This document shows positions 9,736 to 22,100 of a DNA stretch of 64,000 nt, piece by piece. The DNA comes from Chelydra serpentina. Its lineage: Eukaryota; Chordata; Testudines; Chelydridae. The stretch spans positions 13,906,001 through 13,970,000 of the forward strand of contig JBAIAC010000040.1 of assembly GCA_037349315.1 (NCBI GenBank), in the 5' to 3' direction. The number at the start of each line of letters is the position of its first letter. Position 1 is the first letter of the stretch. The translations under genes were made by a program, and so were the position numbers. Under the pieces are notes generated by a model. It was not told where the DNA came from and did no database searches. It saw only the letters and a list, made by a program, of their open reading frames with translations.

Positions 9736-10050
9736 GTTTCACCACTGCCTTACTGATAATTTACATTTGGTTTTAGACTATATTTTGTTTGATATTCTAG
9801 CTATGTTAGAGTCAGTCATGAAAACATTTGCCAAGTGGTTTTGAAGTATGTCAACTCATTTTTTCAAAATATGTATTGAAGCTTAGGATGTTTATGAATG
9901 TTATGACTGAAAATGTGCTTAGATGATGAGCCATCTAAAGTTTATCAAATTGTTTAATCAAACAACGAAGCTAAACTCCTTTTTGAAATAAGAGTATGAT
10001 AATTCTGTGTTTTCAAAGGATGACAACAGTATCCTTCTTGGGAATAAAAT

Positions 10051-10157
10051 ATGGAAAAGTTGGACTTGGTGAAAACTGTGCAAGAACTCTCTCGCTCTTC
10101 TATAGAATCTGATATCAGAAGTTCCTACAACTCTGGCTGTAACTTGAATACTAACAG
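10051..10157 (+). CDS. MPHOSPH9: MPHOSPH9 exon 2 (first coding)
   Basis: Residues 1-36, starting [14 protein letters not shown], close to the human N-terminus. The first ATG after a plausible acceptor was chosen. The acceptor itself is uncertain: TTTTCAAAG at 10011-10018 or ACAACAG at 10023-10029, both leaving only 5' UTR before the ATG. The donor is ACAG|GTAATG. Confidence 0.88.
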
Positions 10158-13100
10158 GTAATGATAATGTATAGCACAAACTGATGTATATATTTTTAAA
10201 ATAGGAAATATGTATTGGACTACAGCTCTTTTATTGTCTCTCTCTCTTTGGATGGTGCCTCAACTCATTTGAAGTGATGTCTTGTTTCACTAATTTCACT
10301 AACTTCAGAATTTATTATGTGGCCTTGTTAGCTTCTGCTGGAACAAAAAGAAAGGTGACAAAATAGTCCAAAGCATACATGTGAAATAATACCTCAACTG
10401 TTGGTGTACTTCCTTCTTATTTTAAATCTGTAGAGAACACAGCTGCATTATTAAATCTGTATGTAAACATGTATTTAAGCCACTTCTACCCAAATATAAT
10501 ATTGTGAATAATTTGTTCTTTCATATGTTAAATGGAGCTAATATAAAAGCACTATTACTATAGACTTGTTTATTAAAATAGTAATTGTATTCAGTTACCT
10601 GTACTTACATTTTGTAATGCAGGAGAAAGCATCACCGTTCACATTTATTTATGGTTCTTAAAATGCATCTTCCTTGTCTTTTCCACTTGTCTCTTTCTTC
10701 CTTTCAAGGTTGAACTTCCTTTCTTCTTGTGCGCTTTAGGCCTGATAAAAGCTCAGTGAAGTTGATGTGACTCTTCCATTGACTTCAGTGGATTTGGATT
10801 AGGTCCATTCAGTCTGGGATCAGTTATATCAGTGTCGTGTGAGCGACAGTTGTGATCCTGCACAGCCTTTTGTAATACGGATGTGTTTTCTGACACTGAG
10901 AAATGAATAAAGATAATTCCATTCTTTTAGTATACTGTTGCTGTAGGAGGGATAGGACTATCTATTGTGATTAATGAGTATTGCTGTTGAAAGCCACAAA
11001 ATCTCATTTCTTCAGAAGACAGAGAGGTACTTAAAATGAAACTAGACAACCTTTTAGTCTGTCACTCAAATGGCTAACAATCACCATTTCCAGGCAGGTG
11101 AAACAATAAATGTTGAGCCAAGATGGCCAGTCTATATCTAGAGCATTTTATTAAATAAAGCTATAAAATAATAGAACATACCTGTTGACTCTTGCCAATT
11201 CCTATTCTATCTATAGGTACATCTTTATAAAGACAAGAAGGAAAAATTAAAAATTCTGTAATTGTGATGGTCTCATAATATCTATCAATGCAGAAAGAGG
11301 CACTGCAGTTCTTTTTCTCTACACTTCATAAAAACGTTATTGTAAATATCCTGATATAAAATAGGATTCTGTAAGACAACTGTAATGTGCAAAACACAGA
11401 AAGGAATACAAAAAGCTGTCTACTTAAGCAGATAACTCCATGGTGCCAGGAAGCTAAATCTGGGCTAGTGAACCTACTAGGTAGCTAATTAAATAGAGGA
11501 TTGTGATCACTAGTTCAGCAGGGACCCCAAGTGGTTAGCCTTCAGATGCCACTGAGCACATAAGCTTTCTGTGACATTATCCCACACTTTCCCCTCCTCT
11601 GAGGGTTAGAATTTCCAAGTCGGAATTAAGGCTAGGACCGAGATTGTTTTGGGACTATACCAGATTCCCAATAGAAAGAAGGAAGGATGCATTTCCCTGG
11701 AAAACAGGGATTTGTGATTAAATTGTAGCCCTGGTTAATCTCCCTCCTCTGGACACTCACTAAACTGCTGTGTCTGGATCCCGCCACTGGATCATTTTGT
11801 TTTTAATCTCCCTGTGGTTCAGCTCTTTGACTCTGGCCTCTCTGACACTCTGCCTAGGCATAGATTCTGTGTGGTACCCTTTCTGGAAGTGGGATCCCTG
11901 GGCCCAGTTGCTCTAGTCCCCAAGACCAGTGCTAAACTCCCCAAGACTCCCCAGTAACTTAAACATGCCCCTTCCCATGGCTCCACATTTGTGGGCACTC
12001 TGGTTTATAATTTACCCCTTCAGGGACATATTATAGTTGAAGCAAATAGACACAGGGCTTGGCTACACTTGCATTTTATACTGCAATAAAGCCTCCTGGA
12101 ACGCTCTACCTTACTCCCCGTCCACACTGGCAAGGCACGTAGAGCACTCTGACTCCCTGGCTAAAGTGCTCCTGGTACTCCACCTCCACGAGAGGGATAA
12201 CGGCTGTTGTGTCTTGGCTGAGATTCTCCAGGGCCAGTGTGAACGAGGAGTTAAGTTATTGCACTCTAATTGACCTCCCAAAAACGTCCCATAATCCCCT
12301 TAAGTCAAGTGGCCTCTCTTCTCTTTGTTGTGAAATCGGATGGGCTGCTTATCTGCTCCCCTGCTTATCTGCAACAGTAAATGTTTGCTGTGAGTGAGAG
12401 GCAGGGGGGAGGGAGTCTGAACTTACAAGATAGCTGCTGACACTCTCAGCACTCCAATAACCCAGTCTCTCTCTCCCCGCCACATACACACAACACACTC
12501 CACTCCACCCCCCTCATTTGAAAAGCACGTTGCAAGCACTTGAACGCTGGGATAGCTGCCCATAATGCACCGCTCCCAATGCCGCTGCAAATGTGGCCAC
12601 ACCACTGCGCTTGCAGCTGTCAGTGTGGACAAACTGCAGCACTTTCCCTAGTGTGCTCTCCGAAAGCTGGTTTAACCCAAAGCACTCTACAGCTGCAAGT
12701 GTAGCCATAGCCACAGATTTTGCAAAATGATTTCTATAACAAGAGATACACATCTACACACCATTACCTGCCTTCATTTCCTTACCACTTGTCAGCATTC
12801 TTCAGGATTTGAACCTGTTTCTTTTCAGGGAACCAAATCCATTCTCTGGGATTTCACTCCTCCAGCTCAGGCTTCTCTTCTGAATCTCCCTTCTACCCCT
12901 GGAATTGCTTCCTTTAGCTTTGTCTGGTCAGAAACCTGCCCCTTTTGAATCACTCCAAAGTTCTCAGTTTTTTCTTTCTTTTTTTTTAACCCCCTGCTCT
13001 GACACTTTTTTGTCTCTTTGTTCTTTTCTGGAGATTTTTTCCACTCCTTAAAACCCTTTTACTCTCTGCAGACAAGCAGGAGAAAACTGCTTTCACCTAG

Positions 13101-16100
13101 CATGTAGTCATCCCATTTTTCTGTCTGGGTTTGTTGATGGTCTTTTAACAACTGTCCTACTCAGAGACAGACACTAAGGCACCTCTCTCTGTCTCCTTAG
13201 GACAAGGAAAATGAGGCAAGAATACATTAAAGTTCATAGTCACAAGTACAGTACTTAAATATGCAAAACATTCATAATTTGAAACAGAATTAATAAATTA
13301 TACGTAGATTTCCTAAATTATCACAACATGTTTAAGATGACACTGAATCATTTTATGAATTCTCTAACTTTTTTGAGGGGAAAAATAACCTTGTTTGTGT
13401 GATCAGATCAATCTGATTTTTAGTGTATTGGGTTTCTGAATGAAAATTCAATACCAAAGTCTTTTGTATTACTAGTGTATTATTTTGAGTACTGTTGTTG
13501 GACAACATTTGGCACAATAAATAATTCAAATGTTTTTCTTCATGTTTCAACAGAAGTAGTCCCTCATCCAATCCGAATGGAGTATCCAGTTTCTCAGGGA
13601 AGACCAGCCCCTCTGTAATTCCCGGTTCTGTTGAAGCGCTAGCCTCCTTTATGCAAGATATACAAAAGAGTGGAAGGACAGACTCCGAAATTTTGAAGAA
13701 CTGTGAGGTATCTGATGTTCAGTTCAGCTTTATTTTTTAAGTTTGTATTAATGTAAAAAGGTTGCAGTATGGAGGACAGGTCTAATGGTACTATAATTTA
13801 GAAATTAGACATGACAATGTGTGTTTTGACACTTATTTAGGGAACTATCGTGACACAACAGTTAGAATGTAGTACATTCCAGTGTAATCAGTTACCTTGC
13901 ATTACAGTTCTTATTGCAATCCTAGCTTGGCTTTGTATGTCTTAATATTGCATATATAAAGTACAGACATAAATGTGTTTGAAATACTTTTTAAAAAAAT
14001 GTTGCAATAATGTTGAGTCTCATTTTTAAACCTTTAAAAGCACTGAAATTCAACGTAAAATCTTACACCAGGGTAACTACACGGTTGCTAGCAGAGTTAC
14101 TTGTACTGTATTGTACTCTGAAATCAGAATCCGAACCAAAGTCTTAGAAAAGTACTAGCGTGAGTTATTCGTTTTATTTTCAAGAAACGATTAGTGTGTT
14201 TGAATTGTGGCATCAGTGTGTGTTGCATTCTTCAACAGGTGTCAGGTCATTTTAGCTCATTCTAGATTAAAATATAAGTATAAAAATAAGATAATGTAAA
14301 TAAACCCAAACTCACTGGTGCTGTTTATAAATTTGATAGTCACTTAATGTTTTAGAAGTCTTTCACATAATTTTATTAACTTGCATTTGTTTTAGTCTTT
14401 TTAAAATCTGTAATAATGTTATTGACATTGTAGTAGCACTTTGTAGCAGTGGAAATGTCTTGAAATACTATTAATGTTGTACAAAAAAGTAGCTTCTTTG
14501 GAAATCCAGTACTTTTTTCAGAGTTTCATGACTTGACTTTTTAACATAAATTCCCCCAAACCACTAGGCAGAAGTCAACATCTTGATAGTGAATAAGAGA
14601 TAGTAGGTAGAGTGGGATATGGTATGAACTTTAGACAAATGTTACTCTAACTGGAACCGACCCTCTCATTGAATGATGGGACTCAGGATTTTCGGACTGC
14701 ATACATAATGTATGTTTGCTGTTTGGAACATACTCACCCTGAAAACCATTGGTGCTCCTATTCTCTTGTCACGTGAATGACAATGAGAATTGAACCAGTG
14801 CAGCATTTTTATGGCAGGACTCTGCGAGACATGTTGGAGTGGTGCTGCCAAGATGATTATTAATGGCTATAATTGTCTATGGTCAGCCCCCATTGGTGAG
14901 GGTGTTGGCTGTGTCAGTCTTGACGATGTTGCCTTGACCTTGTTAAGGAACGCTCATAAATCCCTCAGAAGCTGCTCTTCTATCTCCGTATATACCATAG
15001 TGGCAATATTTTCTCATAGATACGGCAACAGCAACATCATCGCTGCTTATGCACCTGCTAACCTTGATGATGAGGAGGACAAGGAACTATATGCACCAGC
15101 CATGTATGATGTCATCAGCAGAGTATCTGTTCATGACATTTTCATTGTGTTATGTGATGCCAATACTATGCTGGGAGCCAATGCTAGAACAGCTTGGCTG
15201 GAAAGCAGTCGGCATTTCTTTGTGGATGCGACCACAAATGATAACGGTGAGTGATTGCTCATTTTTTGTGCTGCAACTGGACTCCATGTTTCTGACACCG
15301 ATTTCCAACAGAAGAACATACATGCCTGGACTTGGTATTTGAATGATGAAAGAATCCAAAAAGCACTAGATCACATTCTCATATCCAAGCAGTGGAGAAT
15401 CTGTCTACACCTCTGTTGGGTGATAAGTAGCACTGAAGTTGGCAATATTGACTGCAGGTTGCCTGTGGCCATGGTGAAACCAAAGTTGAAGGCAACTCAA
15501 ACCAAGCCTTCCAGTCATTTAGACTGATTGTCTGATGTTGCTGTCAAAATTGAAATACCAGTCTGAAATCTGCAAATGATTTGACATTCCAATCCTTGCA
15601 TATGAAAACCTTGAACATTAGGAAATCAGCAGTTTGTAGGACTGTTTCCAGCCTTCTATTATGGACGCCCCAACAAAGTGCTGGCCCTAAACATTAATGA
15701 ATCAGTCAACAGAGACCGGGACATCATAGGAAAACAGCATGTGGCTCACTTAAATGGGAACTATCAAGAATACTGATGGCTCAGTGCCTTGCATAACACA
15801 ACTTTAAAGCAGGACCATGACATGTTTTGGGCAAATAAGGCTCAATTGATGGAAGCGTCATTGGCCAGAAATGATTATGGCTTGTCCGTAAAGAACTGTG
15901 CACCTTAAAAACTGGTCCACAGAACAAATCCTCTCTCGTGAAAGATGGACACAATAACATACTGAACACCGAGGCAGAATGTCTGAGTGGATGGAAAGAA
16001 CACTTTCTGGAGCTTGTGAACCACCCCATCAGAGCTGCTGATATGCAGCTTCAGGAGGATGCAAAGAGTCCAGTAACCACCCCTCCATGTAGAGGATGTA

Positions 16101-19100
16101 CTATCGAGGAGGTTCGAAGTGCAGCCTTTATGCCCAAGAATTGCTGTGCTGCTGGTATTTGTGGTGTAGCTGATCAAGCATGGTTGGGATTCTGTCTTGG
16201 AGTGTGTTACGTTCGTGGGAGGCTGCGGGCCTACCCAGGGTGCTCTGCAAGAACGAGGCCCACACACTCTGTGAGTTATTGGCTTTATTGAAGGCAAAGT
16301 GACACATCTGCAACGGGGACTCCTGGCGTTGCTCTCACGGAGACGGGGAACCCAGCTCACCATAATTCGGGCCTGGTACGGAGTGCCAAGTGGGGCCAGG
16401 CTTATACAATTATATACAGACATTTCATACAGAAGCAAGCAGGGGCCGCCTCCTGGCCCAAGGCCATCCAAAGCAGGAGCTATTTTAATTAGCTCAAAAC
16501 AGATTGCAGCCCTGACCTACAGTGGCTGGCCGCTAAAAGAGTGTGAGAAAGCAAAACACACCCTGACTAGCATGAGAAAGCGAACACACCCTTGCTATGC
16601 CGTAACACAATCTTCCGTGGTACCCTACAGAGTGGCTGACACACATTATCAACCAAGTATGGATTCATGAGAAACTTCCTGATGACTGGGACCATGGAAT
16701 TATTTAGGACTAGGGAAAGGTGATTGTCTGGTGTGTTCTTCTCGCCATGGCATCACTTTGTGCTTCATTCCAAGCAAACTGTTCATGCTGGTTCTTATTG
16801 AGCATGCTAAACCCACCATAAGGAATCTGTGATGTCTACAGCAACCCAGGTTTATGTCTGGCTGATTAACCACAGAACAGATTTTTACCATTAGACAAAT
16901 GATTAAAAAAGCCCAAGAGTTTTGGTGTGGGAAGGATGAGATGTGTATAGCTTTTATTAATATAAAAGCTACTTTTGACTCTCTGGATCATTGCTCCCTT
17001 TGGCTCTGCCTGCAAGATGCTGGTGTGCTTGGCAAATTCTGCAACCTTCTCATAGATATGCACTGCCAAAATGAAAGCTGTTTGCTTAGGTACAAGTGTG
17101 TCTAATTGGTTTGAGTACCACAGAGGCATCTATTTAGGGATAGCCATGCACCCTTATCTGTTCAATGCTGTTGTTGACTGACTGGAGGCCATCACTAGCT
17201 GCATACAGGGGGTGGTGCTGTGTGACTTTGGCATAATAGACCTGGAATATGCAGATGACATGGCTGTACTCGCATTCTCATGAATTAATCTCATCAGTGC
17301 CCTGAATGTATTTACAAAAGATGCAAGTAAGCTTGGTCTTTTAGTCAATTGGAAGAAGACCAAAATGATGTAAGTGGTTGATGAATTCAACTTCTTGTCC
17401 ATTGATTATGATGGGATGGGGTAGAGATACATCAACTCATTTGAGTATCTTGGTTTTGTTGTCACCAAGAAGGGAAGTTGCCTTGCTGACATGAAACATC
17501 CAATTGGCAAGGCTATGGGTATGATGAACGCTCTTCGGAAGCCTCTGTGGCATCAATGGGACTAAGATGTGTATCTATAAAGCAGCAGTGGCTTCTGTCC
17601 AACTCTGTGGTGGACCAGGTTTTAGAGATGCAAATGTGTCAGCTGGACTTTTTTTTTTCCACATGAAACAGCAATGATGTATTGAAGGCATGTGGTGGAT
17701 TCATCACATTATGAATGAGGCTGTCAAATGTTGGATCAACCAGTCTCCAATATCTTCCCAAGTGACTCTCAACACTGGCGCAAGTGGCTTGGCCATGTCC
17801 TCTATATGCTGTAGCCCATACCAGCCCGCCAGCTTTATGCATTTAATCCAACAAAAGCTGGATGGAGAAGACCTTGAGGATGGCCTTGCACACACTGGAG
17901 GGATGTCATGGCTTCTGACCTTACTCACCTCAGCCTTAATATAAAGCAGGCTGCAACCTTGGCAGGAGAGTGGGCTCTCTGGAAATGGGTGATACGAAGT
18001 GTGCACTCTACAGTCCATGAGCAGGAGAATGAATGAATGAATAAATACCTTGAAAGTGAAGACAAGCTTATGTTTGATGTGATAGAGAAGGGGGAGTCAG
18101 TGGAGAGATGTAAAGAGAGGAGTAACATGGTCTAATTTTGTAGAGAACACTTTGATCCTTTATTTTTTAAATAAAACTTAGATATGCATACATTAACTAG
18201 AAGTGTCTTTTTTTTTTTATTTTTCTGTGTGTTTGCTTTATGAGTGTCACTTCTTTTCCTTTGCTGAAGTTGTTTCTCTAGCAGCTATTATTATTTATTA
18301 TTTGTATTACAGTTATAGCTAGGGACCTCAACTGAGAGTAAAAATAATAAGGAAGTAGTATGATTTTTAATTATTTCACTTTATGGTTTAATAGACTAGG
18401 TGGATACAGTTATTCAAACTGGTGGAGAAACAGTGTCAAGAGCAGATAGTTGCCCAGCAAGAGCAGTTCCATCACCAAATTCAAGTAAGCAATTATTTGT
18501 TTATGCAGCCGTTTTAGGCTGACTGCTTTTGAATGTTTTTATCTATTTTTGTATGTTTACAAAATAATCCAGCACTGTATCATCCACTGTTGTATTTGTT
18601 CTGTGAACACATGTAGGGCCCGATCATCCTTTCATATGTGAAAATGTTGTCAATGGGAGTTGCGTGTTTGCATATTGGGGGGGAAATTGGACCTTCTGAT
18701 GTTTAATATACATGTCTGCAGTCCCTTATCATCTGGCTGTTTAATAGTGTACAGTTTTAGAAAGGGAAAATCAAAGCTGGTATTTTGAGTCAAATTGTTC
18801 TTTTTCATAAACATGTATTTTGACTAAATCCACAACAAATGAGATTTTTATAGATAACTACCATTATATGTTAACAGTTGGAATACATATTTTTCTAATT
18901 TTAAAATATTATTTTCTCTATTTCAGAAAACATAATCTGAAACATGATTGTCTTAGTTATATGGAGTTTTGCGCATAGTACAACATTCATTGTAATATTC
19001 TAACAACTATTTTACCCTTGACTTGGAGAACCTCCCTTTCTAACAATGAGAAATGATTCAAGATGTTAAGATCTTGTTGTTAAGATTCAAATTCTTGTTT

Positions 19101-22100
19101 CACAGTAAAATCAGACTTGAAGAAAATGTATCTGTGCACATGTAAGAGAGATAATATTTTAATATACATATACAATATTTAATATCTTCTTCGTTTTGGT
19201 TGCTGTTTTTTCCCTTCCTGATGCCCTCTACACTAGTAGTAAGCAACAGTTCCTGAACTGATAAAATTACCAAGAGGTACTGTCCTTTTCTTCTATCCTA
19301 TCTCCTATTACCTCCCTATTTTTTAAAATATTTTTTGTCTGAACATTTTTGTCCCACCCATGTCCTGTACTCTTGTATTTCCTTCCTCATATTGTAGAGG
19401 TTAATTATAGTTGTTGCTCTTGCTAGCCTTGACTAGTACACTATGTTGGCTTTACCAGCCTTGCTTTTGCTGATAGGAGGGCCTACCTCTGCAAGAGCTA
19501 ACTCTGCACTTTGTGGTATTAGCAGAGACTAGCTGCATGAATGGCCACGCTGTTGAATATAAAACCAATGGCCCTAATGCTTTTCTCAATTACTCTAGTA
19601 TAAATTAGGAGTAACTCAATTAAATCCATCATGAAGTAAATGGAGTTACTCAAGATTTATACTGGTTAACTGAGAACAGATTTTAGCCCAGTGAATCAGT
19701 GGAAAAAATATGGGGAGAAAACACATTTTTAATAAGGAGACAAAACTTGTAGCGTAGCAAGAAGCTTTGATATTTAGTACCACTCAGAGATATTTGATTT
19801 GCTGTGCTGTCAGTGACATTTTAACTCAAGGGACAAAGATCCTGAGTTCAGTTTGGAATCACAACCGGGCAGATCCACAGCTGATCTATGAAATTCTTTG
19901 AAAAGCTACCTAAAATACAAGTTTACTATAGGTCTGAACATTTCCAAAAGATAATTCAGTATCTAGATATTATGTAATATTTTCCATCGCTTTGAACCTT
20001 TGTGGAGTCATTTACAACTGTGCAAAGTGGGTGTAAAATGCTGCCCAGTCAGAATAGTAGTGTGTTACACACTTTCCACAGATGTAAATGCCTACATATG
20101 ATGAAAGGCAATGGAGAATCTGACCCATTTATGTCTAGTTCCTCCCCACCCACACAAAGAAAATTAAAACAGAAAATGTTGTTGGTCTTGTGATCCAAAT
20201 CACCAATGGTCAAGGAAATGTTAAGTTAGGACAGGAACTCTATCCTTGAATCTTTGTGTACAGAGAGGGAGAGAAAAAGACTGAGTTGAAACCCTTAATA
20301 GTTCATTTTTATCACAAGTTAATTAAAGCTAGTGGGCGTGATCCTGAGAGGTGCTTTACACCTGCAACTCCCACTGAAATCAATGGGTTTTGCTGGTGCT
20401 CACTATCTCTTGGAATCAGGGCTTGTTTTTATTTTTCAGATTTTTGGACAGAATGGTTTTTGTTTAATATTTTAATTTGTGCTCTCCAGTTGGTATTCCT
20501 ATATAATTGACCTAATATGGCTTTAGGGAGAAACATTAAAGGAGATTTGACTCCTGTGCACAGAAAACTTATTAAAGTGTATGGAAGTTTAGTATGTTAC
20601 ATTTCTGGAAAACAAGTATAGACCCTGATCTTCCAATGCATGCATGGAGGACCCCTGTGTACATATAGAGCTTCACTGACTTCAGTGGGGTTACAGTTCT
20701 AGAGAAGCTCATTGCAGGATCATGGCCATAGGTACCAATACAGAACTTGATAAAAACGTTTGGTTACTTTTTGGAACTGTTCAAGTATATCAGCAATTAT
20801 AAAAAAAAAATTAAATGGTGTATTGTTTACCAGTATACTGAAACGGCTCTTTTGGAGACAATCCAGACCGAAAATTAAATGTTTGAATTCATACTCTGCT
20901 AATTCTAATAAATCTATATAGATAATCCAGTTAGTGTGGATATTTATGACAGAATGTTGTACAACCATAAAGCAAACACATAAAAAGTAAACCTCTGTGT
21001 CAAAATGAACTGCATAATATAAACTTATTACCTAAAAGGGATATTTTAAAACAAAGAGTTCATAGAAAATAATCTTACAGAGGTATGTTATTCCTATTCT
21101 AGTTAAAGCTGAACTGTAGTTTCCACTTCCATTAAAGCTCTCCCTCTATTGTCAGAAATTTATAACTTGGATATACATTTCCTTTAGACCTAAATTTAGC
21201 AAACATGTTCTTTGCCTATTTTGTTTGCCTATTTTAAAGGATATGATTAAACAATTTATAACTCTGTATTTAGCTGATACATCACAATAATTCTGAAGGC
21301 ATATTGGATACACACATGCATGTTTTTAAATTTATAAGTCATTCACTGCTTCAGACTAAGATTTGTTTTTAACACACACTTTATTATTATGCATAGGACA
21401 CACATTTTTATTTTATGCATGATGTATCTATATATTGAAAAGCCTTAACCAGGAATTAGTTCAAATAAGTTTACTAATTCCTAACAATGAAAGTTAATGT
21501 AAGATGCATCAATATATTAATGGGATTTATGGCACAATTGTATGGTAAAAGCATTTTATCTATTTATTTATTTATTTTATTTATTTTTTAGTGTATACAG
21601 AATGAGATAAGACACTTAGTGAAGTTGCAGAATGGTAATGCTTCATGGGATTCCTTCAACGGCAAGAGTTCTCCCGCTAAACATGCAAACAATTTCTCGT
21701 CACTAGAAAGTCAAATGGGGTTTTGTTCTGAAACCTTTGAAGAAACTGGGTACATTGTCAATCAACTTAAATCTAATGAAGCTGAAAGTCAGCCAAAAGC
21801 ATCTGCTGAGCATCAAGAGTGTTGTGTAAATAGTATTTCAATGAGCAGTGGATATGGTACCCTTTCTGCATCAGAACTGAATCCTAGGAAATCTAAAGAC
21901 GTTAAGAAGTGCATGGGCTATCCAGAGAAGATTTCAAAAGGACAAGGTGATGCACCCGTGACGAAGACGGATTCAATTGCAGCCAATGTACAAACTAAAA
22001 GAGAATTTATACAAAAAACTGAGAAATATTTACCATCACTAAAAGATGGTATTTTAGTTTTTCCTGCTGAATTTGAACATGAGGTTACTGAAGGTCAATG

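Larger units (their letters stand above)
14640..18060 (+). mobile_element. Decayed RTE-like non-LTR retrotransposon
   Basis: Three pieces of one polyprotein occur in order. An AP-endonuclease domain lies at about 14680-15240, with a WNILTL-like start and [21 protein letters not shown] reverse transcriptase lies at about 16650-17400, with [24 protein letters not shown] and [10 protein letters not shown] in successive frames. A C-terminal segment follows at about 17690-17940. Stops and frameshifts break every domain, so it is dead. It lies in MPHOSPH9 intron 3 in the same orientation and is split by a solo LTR at 16205-16607. The clade call (RTE, SR2-like) is by motif style; jockey or L2 relatives are possible. 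Confidence 0.8.

Noticed and set aside
14790..15254. 154-residue frame as a host gene
   Set aside because: It is the endonuclease domain of a non-LTR retrotransposon, with reverse-transcriptase remains following in order.
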